The notes beneath the pieces were generated by a model. It saw only the letters and a list, made by a program, of their open reading frames with translations, was not told where the DNA came from and made no database searches. Source: Macrolepiota albuminosa (taxonomy: Eukaryota > Basidiomycota > Agaricomycetes > Agaricales > Agaricaceae). From it: a DNA stretch of 64,000 bases. A program made the position numbers and the translations under genes. Of the stretch, positions 11,580-22,704 are shown piece by piece (positions within the stretch are counted from its first letter, which is position 1; each line of letters opens with the position of its first letter). Where the stretch lies: positions 2,121,205-2,185,204 of the forward strand of contig JAMWFC010000051.1 of assembly GCA_027475525.1 (NCBI GenBank), read 5' to 3'.

Positions 11580-14263
11580 TCATGAAACAATCGCTGTCGT
11601 TGACATAGCCACCCTTTTCATGGGCGGGGTGCCGCCTATCTCACTAGCAGTCACAGAGTCATCTTCGTCTACCTTACGCTTCGTACCTGCCAGTTGAGAT
11701 GGTGATATAGATGGAGATTTGGATGGGGACTCTGACGACTCTCTTAACAATGTGCGCGGTGGTGTGGCACGCGATATAGATGCCTCAGGAGTAGCAGAAC
11801 GACTCTTTCCTGTAGTTAGCTCGGTTCGTAATCGTGCTGCAAGCGTATTCTTTGATGCAGCTGCCTCTGCATGACATGTTGCATGATACACCTGTAACAA
11901 GGAACCTGTCAGTTTGTTGATGGCGTAAGCACAGAATTACTCACCCGTTCATCTATCGTGACCGCATTCCGCCATATCCAATCCTCCTCTTCTTCGGAAA
12001 ATTCAGACTTGAAAGTTTCCTTACATATTGGACACGATATCTGTTTCGCTTCAGCACCTGGCGGGACAACAATAAACTTCGCTCGAAGTTCAGCATCACG
12101 TTTGGCAACCTCCGCAGCAGCAGCAGCCTTAGGATGAAGACGCTGAGGAACATCATTTCGCCCCTTTCCCTTGTAATTAGACAAGTCTTGTACCCAATCC
12201 TAATGAGGTCCGTCAGTAAAGTGAAAACGACAAGTAATATATACCGTACCTCTACTCCTATAAACCAACTACGGCTATGGCCACGGCCCACGTTTTGGCT
12301 GGCTTTACGGTTCTGCCTGAAATGCATATCGAGGTGATCCTCCATATTTCTCTTGCCAATAACACTATCTGCAAACCTAACCCCGCATTGTTTACATTGA
12401 GCAGATAGTTGGTTATACAGGAATTCTACGATGGCAGGCCGTCTCCTAACGGAACTTGAATGCTGGATTTGACGGCACGAAAATTGAAGACTTACTTGGT
12501 TATCTCTGTGCTTGATAAAGTGATTGGCTGTGACAAAATCGCTTCTCTGTATGCCCTTGAGGCTTCACGTTCAAGATCTTCATCAGGTACGTTGGCTGCT
12601 TCCTCATGTGCAGTTGCACCGGCACCTTGAGGAGTCCCATTCGCAGACACTACACCAGCCTTGAGAAGTGTGGTCATTCCTCATGTGCAGTTGCACCGGC
12701 ACCTTGAGGAGTCCCATTCGCAGACACTACACCAGCCTTGAGAAGTGTGGTCAGAGATTTGCAATTTCAGCTGGTGCTGGCGAAGCCGTTGACGGTTGAA
12801 CGACGTCTTCAAATTTCACATTCTCTGACGCATATGTTGCTAGAGGTAGTTGAGGTTGGCTTTGGAGTTGTGGCGCTAGGTACGGCGGTTGAGATTGCCA
12901 GTTGGGAACACTTGGAGCTGGAAGTTGAGGTACAGGAGCTGGGGCTGGCTTACTCCGGCCGAGGGTCCGCAGCTGGCCCAAGATTTGCTGGAGTTCTTCT
13001 TGTGAGACACCTGCTTCAACAAGACTTCGAAGCTACGTTGGAAGATTAGGAAACAAGTCATTTTAAGAGTGTGTTCTTGTGAGACACCTGCTTCAACAAG
13101 ACTTCGAAGCTACGTTGGAAGATTAGGAAACAAGTCATTTTAAGAGTGTGAGGACGAACTTGGTGTAGAACACCGATGTGACCCTGAGTCATCGTATCAT
13201 ATGGGTTGGCTTGTAGTGCACGCTCTTTTTGTGAGAGGCTGAACTCCAATTCACTAAGGACTTGAGCTTTAGTAACGTGTCCTGAGCCACCGTAAGATGT
13301 CTGCAGCTAGGTTAGGATAAAATAAATATCGAAATAAGAAATCGACCCACATTAAGACCAGATCCCCCATCGCCCCAAACGCCTCGTTCAATGGCAACTT
13401 GGGGAGGCACACCAAAAAGCTCCTTGCCATGAGGGGAACCAGATCGCCATGTCAACAACATCTCCTCCATCTTGCTCCGAGTCGCCTCGTCAACCTGTCC
13501 ATATGTTTCCAAGAACAGCGGTATGACAAACGTAGCGAAATGGCGGGCATACGGCTCGTATACATTTTTGGAGATGGCGTCCAAAAGATAAAAACCCGGT
13601 AACTTCATCCAATGGGGAACCTGTATCACATCGCAACCAAAACGGGAAATGATGAGTCAGCAAACCGCGGTTCAAGATAGGAAGACAAAAGAAAAAAGGA
13701 AAGAAAAAGATTCCAATAGAGCCACCATTCATCTCATAAATGATAAGCCTTGATCGTTTCTTATGCTCAATGTAGACTACGACTGATTACATGAAGAATC
13801 AAGGTACAACAATCGAGGTGACGAACAACAACTGTGTCAACACCAACAAAGCCAACCAAGGGTGATACCGGTAACGGGTCATCGTGATGAGAAAATAAGA
13901 CTCACCCTACGGATATGAGCTTCAAGGCACTGAGCAACGACTTCAGGGTAGCGAGAATATTCTTGAGCGAGCATCGAGAGACTTTGAATAATCGGTCTAG
14001 AGTTGACTGTGAGTTCCGTAAGACGGGTAGTGTACTCCCGACGAAAGGAGGCTGGATCAAGATAAACGGGCGCTGGAAGTTGACTGTGAGTTCCGTAAGA
14101 CGGGTAGTGTACTCCCGACGAAAGGAGGCTGGATCAAGATAAACGGGCGCTGGAGTATTTGAGTCGGCAGTTGGTGATACTGATAAGGATAACCATGGTG
14201 AGCAGGAGACTGGTAGTGAGAGTACGCAGGCTGGCCGTATTGGCTCTGCGAATATAGAGACAT
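11580..14263 (-). CDS. PCF11: Pcf11, cleavage factor IA subunit
   Basis: Nuclear pre-mRNA 3'-end cleavage and transcription termination factor that binds the RNA polymerase II C-terminal domain. After a Tyr/Gln/Pro-rich N-terminus comes the CID: REYTTRLTELTVNSRPIIQS (about 13980-14070), then MKLPGFYLLDAISKNVYEPY and FATFVIPLFLETYGQVDEAT (13450-13625). A Gln/Pro-rich middle follows. The first zinc finger lies near 12310-12400 (CKQCGVRFADS ... MEDHLDMHF), and the second is CPICKETFKSEF ... WIWRNAV ... HATCHAEA across an intron near 11900-11945. The C-terminus is Ser/Pro-rich with a basic KRKVDEDD patch. The two fingers bracket the Clp1/Rna15-binding region in the family. Three 77-base duplications (12600, 12997, 14001) fall in this gene and break the frame. 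Confidence 0.93.
12600..12753. repeat. Exact 77-bp tandem duplication 2
   Basis: Copies at 12600-12676 and 12677-12753 are identical. They lie in the PCF11 coding region between CID and zinc fingers and shift its frame by two. Confidence 0.97.
12997..13150. repeat. Exact 77-bp tandem duplication 3
   Basis: Copies at 12997-13073 and 13074-13150 are identical. They span the end of one PCF11 exon (VSQEELQQIL region) and its intron. Confidence 0.97.
14001..14154. repeat. Exact 77-bp tandem duplication 4
   Basis: Copies at 14001-14077 and 14078-14154 are identical. They duplicate the coding sequence at the start of the Pcf11 CID (YTTRLTELTVN) and break the frame. Confidence 0.97.
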
Positions 14264-14720
14264 GCTTATGCAAAGATTTAACCAAGAACCCTACAGGCGA
14301 TCAGACTAAAGGCTGTTGAGAGTGTTCGGGGCACTTTTTTAAACGGTCTCACACACTCTGGCGGTAACAGCCAAAGACGAACGTATGATGGTGGTGGTCG
14401 TTGTGAAAGAGCTGAACGACACTGCGTGACAATGCATGTCCGTTTTAAACTCCGACCCGTGGTCCTTGCCCAACGGATCTCGTACTCCGACTTCAGGCTG
14501 TTACATATCGTTCTTTTACAGTAAGATATCTCGCCTTGCATAACTGGAGGTGGTATGGGTGAAATTACTCGTGATAGACTTGAATAGGATAAGTAGTCAT
14601 TTTCTAACCCTCGGGGAGTCGGACGACTTCCGAACTAGGCATCGCTTATGTCAGCTCGCACCTGAGCCAATCCGTCAAATCCACCCATCGTTCAACGCCC
14701 CCTCAAAATTATCGCTCAAG
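14264..14720. promoter_or_regulatory. Divergent promoter region of PCF11 and RPL9
   Basis: About 460 bases between the PCF11 start and the RPL9 leader intron. No conserved frame is visible. It must hold the RPL9 promoter, and some open frames crossing it are chance. Confidence 0.4.
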
Positions 14721-14897
14721 GTACGTACTGCCCGTCCGTCTCCTTGTTGCCTGGTCCTCCCAAGTCCATGCAATGCTAGCTTTCATTTGACAGTCATTTT
14801 GGCCGTTTTGGAGAGACCTAGCTAATGGATGTTGGAAGAGGACTTCGGATGACAGGAAATTTCCTTGAACAAAACCCAACTCATCCACTTTCCACAG
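14721..14897 (+). other. Probable 5'-UTR intron of RPL9
   Basis: A strong donor GTACGT at 14721 (context CTCAAG/GTACGT) and an acceptor CCACAG ending at 14897 place the splice junction directly before the RPL9 ATG. At 177 bases it is much longer than the coding introns of this gene (48-50). Leader introns are common in highly expressed ribosomal protein genes; this one is inferred from splice signals only. Confidence 0.55.
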
Positions 14898-15617
14898 ATG
14901 CGCGACGTCCTCCAGACCGAAGAACTCGAAATCCCTGAAGGTGTCGAGGTTTCCATCAAGTCCCGCGTAATCGTCGTGAAGGGCCCGCGGGGAACTCTCA
15001 CCAAGAACGTCCGCCATGTCAACATGGATATCCTGCTGCAGAAGGGAAAGACAACGAAGGTTTCTTTGGCCGTGTGGCAAGGTGGCCGCAAGCACGTCGC
15101 TTGTCTACGCACTATCCGAACACTAATTAATAATATGGTCATTGGAGTCACCAAGGTTCGTACGATATGATGGTTGTTAATGCATCTTCTCACAATGAAA
15201 CAGGGTTTCCGTTACAAAATGCGTGCCGTATATGCCCATTTCCCCATCAACTGCATCATTCAAAATGACGGCTCCAAGGTGGAAATCCGCAATTTCCTTG
15301 GCGAAAAAGTATGTTTAATGACAATCGGGTTTTTATGTCCTTAACAAAATTGCATAGACTGTGCGTCACGTCGACATGCTGGACGGCGTTACCATTGCCG
15401 AGTCTTCAGCTCAAAAGGATGAACTGATCCTTGAAGGAAACGATATTGATAACGTCTCACAGTCTGGTGAGCGATCAGCCTTTTCATGCAAACGCTCACT
15501 TCTGACCCATAAACAGCTGCCTCAATCCAAGGCATCTGTCGCGTAAGAAACAAGGATATCCGTAAATTCTTGGATGGTATCTATGTTTCTGGCAAGGGTG
15601 CCATTTCAGACGAGTAG
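14898..15617 (+). CDS. RPL9: 60S ribosomal protein L9 (uL6)
   Basis: Component of the large cytosolic ribosomal subunit near the sarcin-ricin loop and P stalk. It begins [20 protein letters not shown], the conserved eukaryotic uL6 start, followed by KGPRGTL and the central [20 protein letters not shown], and ends [18 protein letters not shown]. Introns are clear at 15156-15203, 15309-15357 and 15467-15516, all GT-AG and frame-preserving, giving about 191 residues, the normal length. The stop is at 15615-15617. It is head to head with PCF11 and ends 131 bases from the convergent STE14 stop. Confidence 0.97.
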
Positions 15618-15748
15618 ATACACCTTTGCGGCCTATGTATCTCGATACACTCTTTCCTTATGGTCATGATCTGAACACCCATGTCGACTGAATCATTAAG
15701 GCACTACTTATTGTAGAAGATGTGGTATAAACATTCCATTATCCAGTA

Positions 15749-16762
15749 CTACGGTACGAAAGGTATCTTTGTGCCAACTCGCTGTCGGTATTTGATATAC
15801 TCGTCACCAAAAAATTTTATGAGGGCGTTCTCCTCCGCTGCAACATTTACCGTGAGCCTCGATGATAAGACCCATGAATCCCAAGGCTTACCTCTAGTCC
15901 GACGATAGAAGAATCTCCATAATAGAACAGCAAAGAGCACAAACGACATGGGATTTTGAAGCACAAGTTGTGTCCCCAATGCCCAATAGAAAAACCCTGC
16001 ATAGGAGGGATGACGAAACCACCTATGCAGACATGAGCAGAAGTCAGAATGAATTAGGCGGAAAGACTCACGCGTAAACACCGTCAGTTACCAATCGATG
16101 ACTTTCGCGTTTACGAAAAGCAAGAGCATGAGAAAAGTTGGTTGAAGCATGGATCATGGCTGCAGAACGTAATGACTGGCCCACAAGCACCAAAAGTATA
16201 CCTACAACATATGCATGAGGATCTGTGTGTGTCTTGAATATTGGTTTTTTACTTACCAAGGACAGTCACGTAAGGAAATGATTTAGATGAGGGCTTGAAA
16301 TATAATGTGAGGAGATATTCTGTCAGGGCAGTGCAATTAGCGACATGATACATGGCGCCGTTATCCAGTAGATATGCTACGAATTATGTTAGTATAGGAT
16401 CTTTCAAACTGTGAGTTTGACTTACAATCGACGCTGCATTTCTCTAGATTCCATCCAGCGGTTGTGGCGAACTCTCCCCAGTGAAAGCCAGCCCATGCAG
16501 CGATAAAAAAGCCAAGCTGAGCAGTTGACCACCAGTAACGATTGAAACCCCCATTCGCAAACATCAAAAAACCAATCGAGAAAGTACTTCCAAGAAGAAA
16601 CGCAATGGTGGACATTGCCAGTGGTGTGTTAGGAATGTTTCCATGTGGAGCGTGTGTAGCGACAGGAATAGGTTGTAGAGGGTGTTTGAGAGCAGTCTCA
16701 TGCTGCTCAATGCGCTGCTCTATACCTTGCAGCCTATCTGAAGCCATTGTACGGGTTGACAA
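15749..16762 (-). CDS. STE14: Protein-S-isoprenylcysteine O-methyltransferase (ICMT)
   Basis: Integral ER membrane enzyme that methylates the C-terminal prenylated cysteine of CaaX proteins such as Ras and, in fungi, a-type mating pheromones. The N-terminal exon encodes two hydrophobic segments (AFLLGSTFSIGFLMF and a second one) and HWGEFATTAGWN. The next exons give VGQSLRSAAMIHA and HRLVTDGVYAWFRHPSYAGFF, the signature that binds S-adenosylmethionine and prenyl substrate. The last exon gives AEENALIKFFGDEYIKYRQR. The RHPSY and EE residues are conserved in the family. At least four short introns are needed. The start could be 16762 or the Met at 16747. It is divergent from the EF-G2 gene with 119 bases between starts. 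Confidence 0.93.
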
Positions 16763-16881
16763 AAGAAAGAGTGTATGGTGGCGGCATTATTGTGGTCAAC
16801 AATAGAGTCAATTTGCTCATGTTATGTTCAAAAGCCTTCGAGATCCTCTGTTTTTCTAATGTTTTGATTGCATGACTGCCC
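16763..16881. promoter_or_regulatory. Shared promoter between STE14 and MEF2
   Basis: The divergent start codons are 119 bases apart, so both promoters must lie in this AT-rich spacer or overlap the first exons. Confidence 0.4.
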
Positions 16882-19653
16882 ATGTTCCTATCCCAATGGA
16901 CGCGATTTTACTCCTCGTCCAAGGTTGCAAAAATCTTATGTCGTGCATATTCAAGATCTGGCACATATGATCCCTCTAAAGTGCGAAATATGGCCCTCGT
17001 CGCCCACATTGGTACGTCAGGCAGCTGAAAGCACAAGGACCGTGTTCAAATGATGGCCCGTCAGACTCGGGAAAAACTACTCTGACCGAATCAATCCTGT
17101 TAAAGTCTTCATATCTTTCCTCACGAGGCACGGTAGACACAGGTAGCACTACCACCGACTTTCTTCCTGCCGAACGAGAACGGGGAATTACAATTCAGTC
17201 AGCCAGTATTCCGGTCAAATGGGGCGACTGGACATTTAATCTAATCGACACTCCAGGACATGCAGACTTTGGAATGGAAGTCGAAAGTGCTAGTCGCGTG
17301 GTAGATGGCGCTGTGGTTTTAATTGATTCCGTGGAAGGTGTTGAGGCACAGACTAAGGGTGTTTGGAGACAACTAGACAGGTACGTCACTTACTGAGTCT
17401 CGCCAGATATCTTTCAATCGATAAATCGAAGTCTTCTGTTTGGAGACAACTAGACAGGTACGTCACTTACTGAGTCTCGCCAGATATCTTTCAATCGATA
17501 AATCGAAGTCTTCTCTATTCTAGGTATGGTGTGCCAACGAGGATTATGTTCCTCAACAAACTTGATCGACCAGGGGCCTCCTTTGGAGCATCGATGGCAT
17601 CCTTACTTTCAAATCGCCTTCATCCTCACCCTTTGCCTCTTGTACTTCCCATTGCATCTTTTGACCCCCTACACTATGCACAGGCAGAACCTGGGATTCA
17701 AGGCTTGGTGGATCTCGTCAAATGGCGAGTTTGGAAATGGGACTCTGAAGGGGAAGTGTCATGTCACCCTCTACCGCGAGACGATGTAGCATTCAGTAGC
17801 TTTAGTTTGCTTCCCTCATCCCATCCGATCTTGCCTCACTTGATACCGGCACGAACCCAACTCCTTGAGAACCTTTCTATGTTTTCTGAAGAACTCATGG
17901 AGGAACTTTTGGGCCTTCCGTCAGGCCCTACAGCGTACTTGCAGATAGACAGCTCAAAGATCCTTCGTCATCTTCGAAAGGCTACTATTCGGCATGAGAT
18001 TCTTCCCGTTCTTGGCGGCTCAGCGATGAAGGACATTGGCACAGATCTAGTCATGGATTATATTGGGGAACTTTTAGCTAGTCCAGTAGACGTTCCTCAC
18101 GATCCTCAAGTGGCTAATGCCCCAGTTAGGATGCTCGCTTGGAAAGTTGCTTGGGACAAGAAACGAGGATGGATGACCTTTGTCCGTGTATACTCAGGTG
18201 CTTTTGGATGCTCGCTTGGAAAGTTGCTTGGGACAAGAAACGAGGATGGATGACCTTTGTCCGTGTATACTCAGGTGCTTTTGAGTTATTCCCCATAGTC
18301 GCATACTAACACAAAATAAACCAGGAAGAGTGACACGGCAAAGCGTTATATTAAATACAAACCGAAATCAACGCGAACGTGTCTCTAAACTGTTATTGCT
18401 TTATGCAGCAGACGTAGAAGAGGTCGACGAACTCCCGTTCGGCTCGGTTGGAGTCATTCTCGGGCTTAGATATACACGCACCGGGGATACATTGGTATCA
18501 ACTGGCGGGCCAGCTTCCAATCGATCAGTCCTCCGTGACATTACCCCTCCTCCGGCAGTCATTGCTGCCTCCATCATTCCCCAGTCACATTCCGACTTGG
18601 AGCCAGTACAAGAAGCCTTGAACGCCCTTGCTCGTACAGACCCTTCCGTCCGTGTCGACGTGCAAGAGGGACAAATACTCGCCCATGGGATGGGTGCTCT
18701 CCATCTTGAAATCGTCGAAGGTCGACTAAGAGATGAGTGGGGTGTTCGATTTGAACTTGGACAGCGTCGTGTCAGCTATCGAGAGGGCCTTGGCACAGGA
18801 CCATCATCACCGGATTTGAATGTTTGGCAAACCGATTCTGGTGGAAAACAAGTTGAAATCATGGTCTCTCTTGAAATCCGATCTTTGGAGCCTGATGAAA
18901 AGGGAGACCCTATTTGGGACGGGAACGTTGTACTAGATGGGTCTCTCTTGAAATCCGATCTTTGGAGCCTGATGAAAAGGGAGACCCTATTTGGGACGGG
19001 AACGTTGTACTAGATGAAAAGGGCAGCCGTGTCCTTCTCCAGACACCCTCTCAGGGACACCACAAGCGCACATTTTCCAGGGAGTGGCGAGTGCATTATC
19101 AAACTCGCCCAATAGTTCATTGGCTTTGTCACACCTTCACATCCAACTGATTGATTTCGCTTTACCAACCGGAGCACCCATTTCACTCTTGACTGGCGCA
19201 ACAGCTGTCATCCTACGAAATCGCATTCGTAAAGCAGGCATCGGCCCGATCCTCGAGCCGTTTGTTCGCCTAAAGATAAGTGTTACGGAGGACAGTCTCG
19301 GAAAGGTGGTGAAAGATTTGACAGAAAATGGCGGTGATGTCTTAGACTTGGGATCAGGGGCGACTTTGGATGCGGACGGCGATGAAGAAGTAGGAGGTTA
19401 TCCTGAGGATGGTGTTTATATACCGCCACTCAGTTTGTCGCCGTCTGGCAGCACTGATTCCGGGTCATCTGGACCGTATCGTCTAAAACGCGCTGTCTAT
19501 GCAATTGCCCCTCTTAGTAAGATGTTGGATTATTCTAACAGGCTTCGTGCGCTATCCGGAGGGCATGGTCTATTTGAAATGGCCAATGCAGGCTTCAAGG
19601 AAGTGACAGAGGCGAGAAAACTGGAGATACTCAAGGAAATAGGGCGAGCTTGA
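16882..19653 (+). CDS. MEF2: Mitochondrial elongation factor G2 (ribosome recycling GTPase)
   Basis: GTPase that, with the recycling factor, splits mitochondrial ribosomes after termination. The start at 16882 gives a mitochondrial presequence rich in Ser, Arg and aromatic residues (MFLSQWTRFYSSSKVAKIL). It runs into SKVRNMALVAHI, then across the 17012-17064 intron into DSGKTTLTE (P loop). ERERGITIQSA is switch I, IDTPGHADF is switch II, and MFLNKLDRPGASF contains NKxD. Later exons give VRVYSG, GDTLVSTGG and VDVQEGQILAHGMG. Domain V ends RAVYAIAPLSKMLDYSNRLRALSGGHG. Three 77-base duplications (17361, 18129, 18863) interrupt it; the last is inside an exon. After removing it, a further frame change remains near 19035-19075, so that region may hold a one-base error or an unseen intron. 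Confidence 0.92.
17361..17514. repeat. Exact 77-bp tandem duplication 5
   Basis: Copies at 17361-17437 and 17438-17514 are identical. The unit covers the end of an MEF2 exon and most of the next intron, so two donor sites (17381, 17458) exist before the acceptor at 17523. Confidence 0.97.
18129..18282. repeat. Exact 77-bp tandem duplication 6
   Basis: Copies at 18129-18205 and 18206-18282 are identical. They cover the end of an MEF2 exon (MLAWKVAWDKKRGWMTFVRV) plus the donor. Splicing from the first donor would remove the extra copy. Confidence 0.97.
18863..19016. repeat. Exact 77-bp tandem duplication 7
   Basis: Copies at 18863-18939 and 18940-19016 are identical. Both lie wholly inside an MEF2 exon (EIRSLEPDEKGDPIWDG) and bring in a stop at 19011-19013. 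Confidence 0.97.
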
Positions 19654-19735
19654 GGTACAAAATCTAGATTGTACATAGATAATATGGTACATTATATTTC
19701 ATGTCCTAGACTTGATACTGGATAATATATATTTG

Positions 19736-21050
19736 TTACAGCTCTCTTCTTTCGTCGGCATCTCCGAAGAACATATCAGTGTCCATGTCTTCGTCATCGT
19801 CCGCAGCTCCAGCTCGAACGTCTCCAGTATTATTCAGAACCTGACTAAACAGGACCATTCCCCCATCTTCATCCGAGTCATCCGAATCTTCCAAAAATCG
19901 AGGGTCAAGAAGGGAATCCAGAGGTGAAGGATGCATGCTCCGATTTCGAGAGAGAGCGGGCGTTTCGCTTCTCTCTCTGTAATCATCAGGGAGAAAGAGA
20001 GGAGTCATTGTCCGAACATCTGAGTCTTGAGCGAGGGCACGTTGAGGGTGTGCAAGACTCGATTCTCTGTTAAGGAAGGAGTCATTGTCCGAACATCTGA
20101 GTCTTGAGCGAGGGCACGTTGAGGGTGTGCAAGACTCGATTCTCTGTTAAGGACGTGGTAACGGAAGCTACCCTTGACGTTGATCGAACAGAAGGCCATG
20201 GCTCACGACCACACATAGACAATGGCCGAAGATATCAAATCCTTGATAATTCAGCTGCAGAACTGGTTTAGGTTTCTCTTCTTCTTCTTGGTCCATTTCG
20301 AATTCGACTTATCAAATCCTTGATAATTCAGCTGCAGAACTGGTTTAGGTTTCTCTTCTTCTTCTTGGTCCATTTCGAATTCGACTACTGATGCTATTGT
20401 CGTATCCCTCCTGGAATTTTGATCAATCATGTCAACGTCCTCTATATGGTTTGAGGTCGACGCGCGTTTAGATCGCTGAGATTCAGCAGGGCTGTAATTT
20501 TCGTCAGAATCCTCACTTTCCGACGATGGAAGTTCATCATCTTCGTCATTGGCTCTTCCTTTGCCCTTGGTCTTGCGTTTCTTCCGAGAACCCTGATTGA
20601 CGCTTTCTCACCGACCGATTTCGACTTCCGCTTCCTCCTCTGTGACTTGGAAGAACAATGGATAGGGGGCGGGGGCATTGGCTTCTGTGGGGGAATTGCA
20701 ACGAATGTCCTTGACTTTTTCAAAGAAAATAGAAAATAGAAATTAAATTCCCAAAGGGTGGTCAAGTCAGCTCACGTAATCTATACGCGTATCAAATGAA
20801 CGACGTACTTTGACTACGACGGAATGGGGCTCTGTTTTGCGAAAAAAATAACAAAATTGATACGTTTCTACAAAGGGCAAGGTCACTGAAGGTGGTTCAT
20901 ATTCATCTGAAAGTTCGCACCTCCTCGATGGGTATCCAAGGTGGACTTCTTGGTATTTGATGGTCCCCCGACTGTCGTTACTACTTCTTTCTTGAGTTTA
21001 GGTAAAATGCTGTTGCTCAATCTCAGTTAAAGATTCTAGACAGCACAACG
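19736..21050 (-). CDS. Unidentified acidic nuclear-type protein
   Basis: Several exon-like stretches on the minus strand seem to belong together. Near 20990 there is LPKLKKEVVTTVGGPSNTK, then SVVVKVRRSFDTRIDY ending at a clean GTGAGC donor near 20775. After a proline-rich exon and a basic run (KKRKTKGKGR), an acidic Ser/Glu stretch (DDELPSSESEDSDENYSP) is followed by VLQLNYQGFDIFGHCLCVVV at about 20210-20400. The C-terminal exon (19736-20008) is acidic (DSDDSDEDGG, DDDEDMDTDMFFGD). The basic-acidic composition suggests a nuclear chromatin or RNA factor, but I cannot name the family. Two 77-base duplications (20000, 20233) disturb it. Start and exon joins are uncertain. It ends 82 bases from the convergent MEF2 stop. 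Confidence 0.5.
20000..20153. repeat. Exact 77-bp tandem duplication 8
   Basis: Copies at 20000-20076 and 20077-20153 are identical. They lie in the 3' half of the unidentified acidic gene. Confidence 0.97.
20233..20386. repeat. Exact 77-bp tandem duplication 9
   Basis: Copies at 20233-20309 and 20310-20386 are identical. Only 79 bases separate this from duplication 8; it repeats the coding sequence for DQEEEEKPKPVLQLNYQGFD. Confidence 0.97.
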
Positions 21051-21352
21051 AGATGCAACCATACTGTGGTCTTAGATCTGCAAGGACATGTTGAAGAATG
21101 ATATCAGACATCCAGTCGAGATGGCGTTCGTCCAGGTAAAGCTTCCACAACAACAATCAGACACTACGAGACAAGATATAGAGAGGTAAAAACTGAATAC
21201 ATAGAGGGGAAGCACATTCTTTTCTGATATTCGCAAATAATAGGGATTCCTGGCCTGGAATGGCATGAGGTTAGGAGAGGAGCGTGACGCGACTCGGTGT
21301 CATCACGCCACATGACTCGTGACGCTCGTGATAAATTCTTGGAAGTCTCGCA

Positions 21353-22596
21353 ATGAACGCCGCTACGCGTCAACGGTTGGTCAGGCACTGCATCCTGCGT
21401 CCAAACTGTCTTCGCGTCCGCACCTACGCCCAGAACCATCCTCAACCCAGATCAGTCCCACGCTATGCCTTCCTCACTTTTGCAGCTGGAGCAGCCGTTG
21501 GCCTTTCCTTGTATTTCTTCTATCCAGATCCCTCCAGGTCGGCCCCTACGTCGAAGACAACACCTCTATCTCCTTCACACTTCACACCCTCCAAAGTCTC
21601 AGCTAATGAGATGTCCGGTCCAGATACCAGGCTCATAGAACTCATAGTCCCCCCAAAACTTCTTCCCCGTTCTGACTCTTCAGGAGCTTCGTTTGCTCCC
21701 ATATGGTCGGTATATATCAAAGATGATGATATCCAAGTAGAGAGGCCTTATACACCACTTGAGGGTGTTGATGAAGATGGGCACATGCTTTTCTGGATTA
21801 AGAAGTATCCGAAAGGCGAGGTTGGGAGATGGTTACACTCGAAACTTCCGGGAGATACTGTTGAGCTACGTGGTCCGCTTACAACATGGCCATGTAGAGT
21901 GGACGATGGTTACACTCGAAACTTCCGGGAGATACTGTTGAGCTACGTGGTCCGCTTACAACATGGCCATGTAGAGTGGACAAGTGGGATGAGATAGTAA
22001 TGGTATGAATACCCTTTGACAATTGGCCTGCGTTTCTCATCCCCGACCAGATTTCTGGAGGGACTGGGATCACTCCCTTCTACCAGCTGTTCCATTCGGT
22101 CATCTCCCGTCCTTCTGAACATCGAACCCGATTTACTCTCTTACACTCCTCACGCACCCCCGCCGATATCCCTCCTCCCAGAATAATGAACAAACTTTCT
22201 ACCTTTGCCAATGAAAACCCAGAGAGATTTCGACTCGAGCTTTTTGTGGACTCTTACGAAGGACCGCCGCCCCCCTCCCACATACCTAGCCCTCGTTTGG
22301 GTCGCATTGGAAAGCCTGCTATCGAGCAATGTCTTGGTCTAAATGGAAGTACGTCATGGTGGCAGCGACTGTTTGGAAAATCAGCAGAGCCAAAGCCTTT
22401 ACACAAAGTGCTCTTCCTTGTTTGTGGGCCTGATCCGTAAGTCTTCTGAGCTCATTCTGGATGTACTTTGGGTTGATTGGTCTCCAGGATGATTAATGCA
22501 ATCGCAGGGCCATTTGGAAGAAATTTCTCCCAGGGCGCCGTTAGGGGAGTCCTAGGCGAGATGGGCTTCACATCCAGCGAAGTGTATAAACTCTGA
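21353..22596 (+). CDS. CYC2: Mitochondrial FAD/NAD(P)H reductase-like protein, Cyc2-type
   Basis: Flavoprotein of the ferredoxin-NADP reductase superfamily. In yeast, Cyc2 is a mitochondrial inner-membrane reductase that helps heme attachment to cytochrome c. The N-terminus MNAATRQRLVRHCILRPN is a basic presequence, and YAFLTFAAGAAVGLSLYFF is one membrane anchor. The FAD-binding RPYTPL motif follows, then GEVGRWLHSKLPGDTVELRG. After an intron (GTATGA...CCAG) comes the nucleotide-binding ISGGTGITPFYQLFH. The C-terminal end carries FLVCGPDP, a last intron and MINAIAGPFG, stopping at 22594-22596. A 77-base duplication at 21828 breaks the frame; deleting one copy joins CRVD to KWDEIVM and restores the gene. 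A cytochrome b5 reductase is the alternative name for the fold. It ends convergent with the dehydrogenase gene, 108 bases away. Confidence 0.78.
21828..21981. repeat. Exact 77-bp tandem duplication 10
   Basis: Copies at 21828-21904 and 21905-21981 are identical. They lie inside a CYC2-like exon; removing one copy restores the conserved frame exactly. Confidence 0.97.
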
Positions 22597-22704
22597 TATC
22601 ATAGCAGTTCGCTGCAAGTGACTACATCTCCCCTTCTCGTGTATACTGCTAATCCAGGAATACATTTCTTATGATACAAAAACACCGTGCAACAATACAA
22701 CGTC

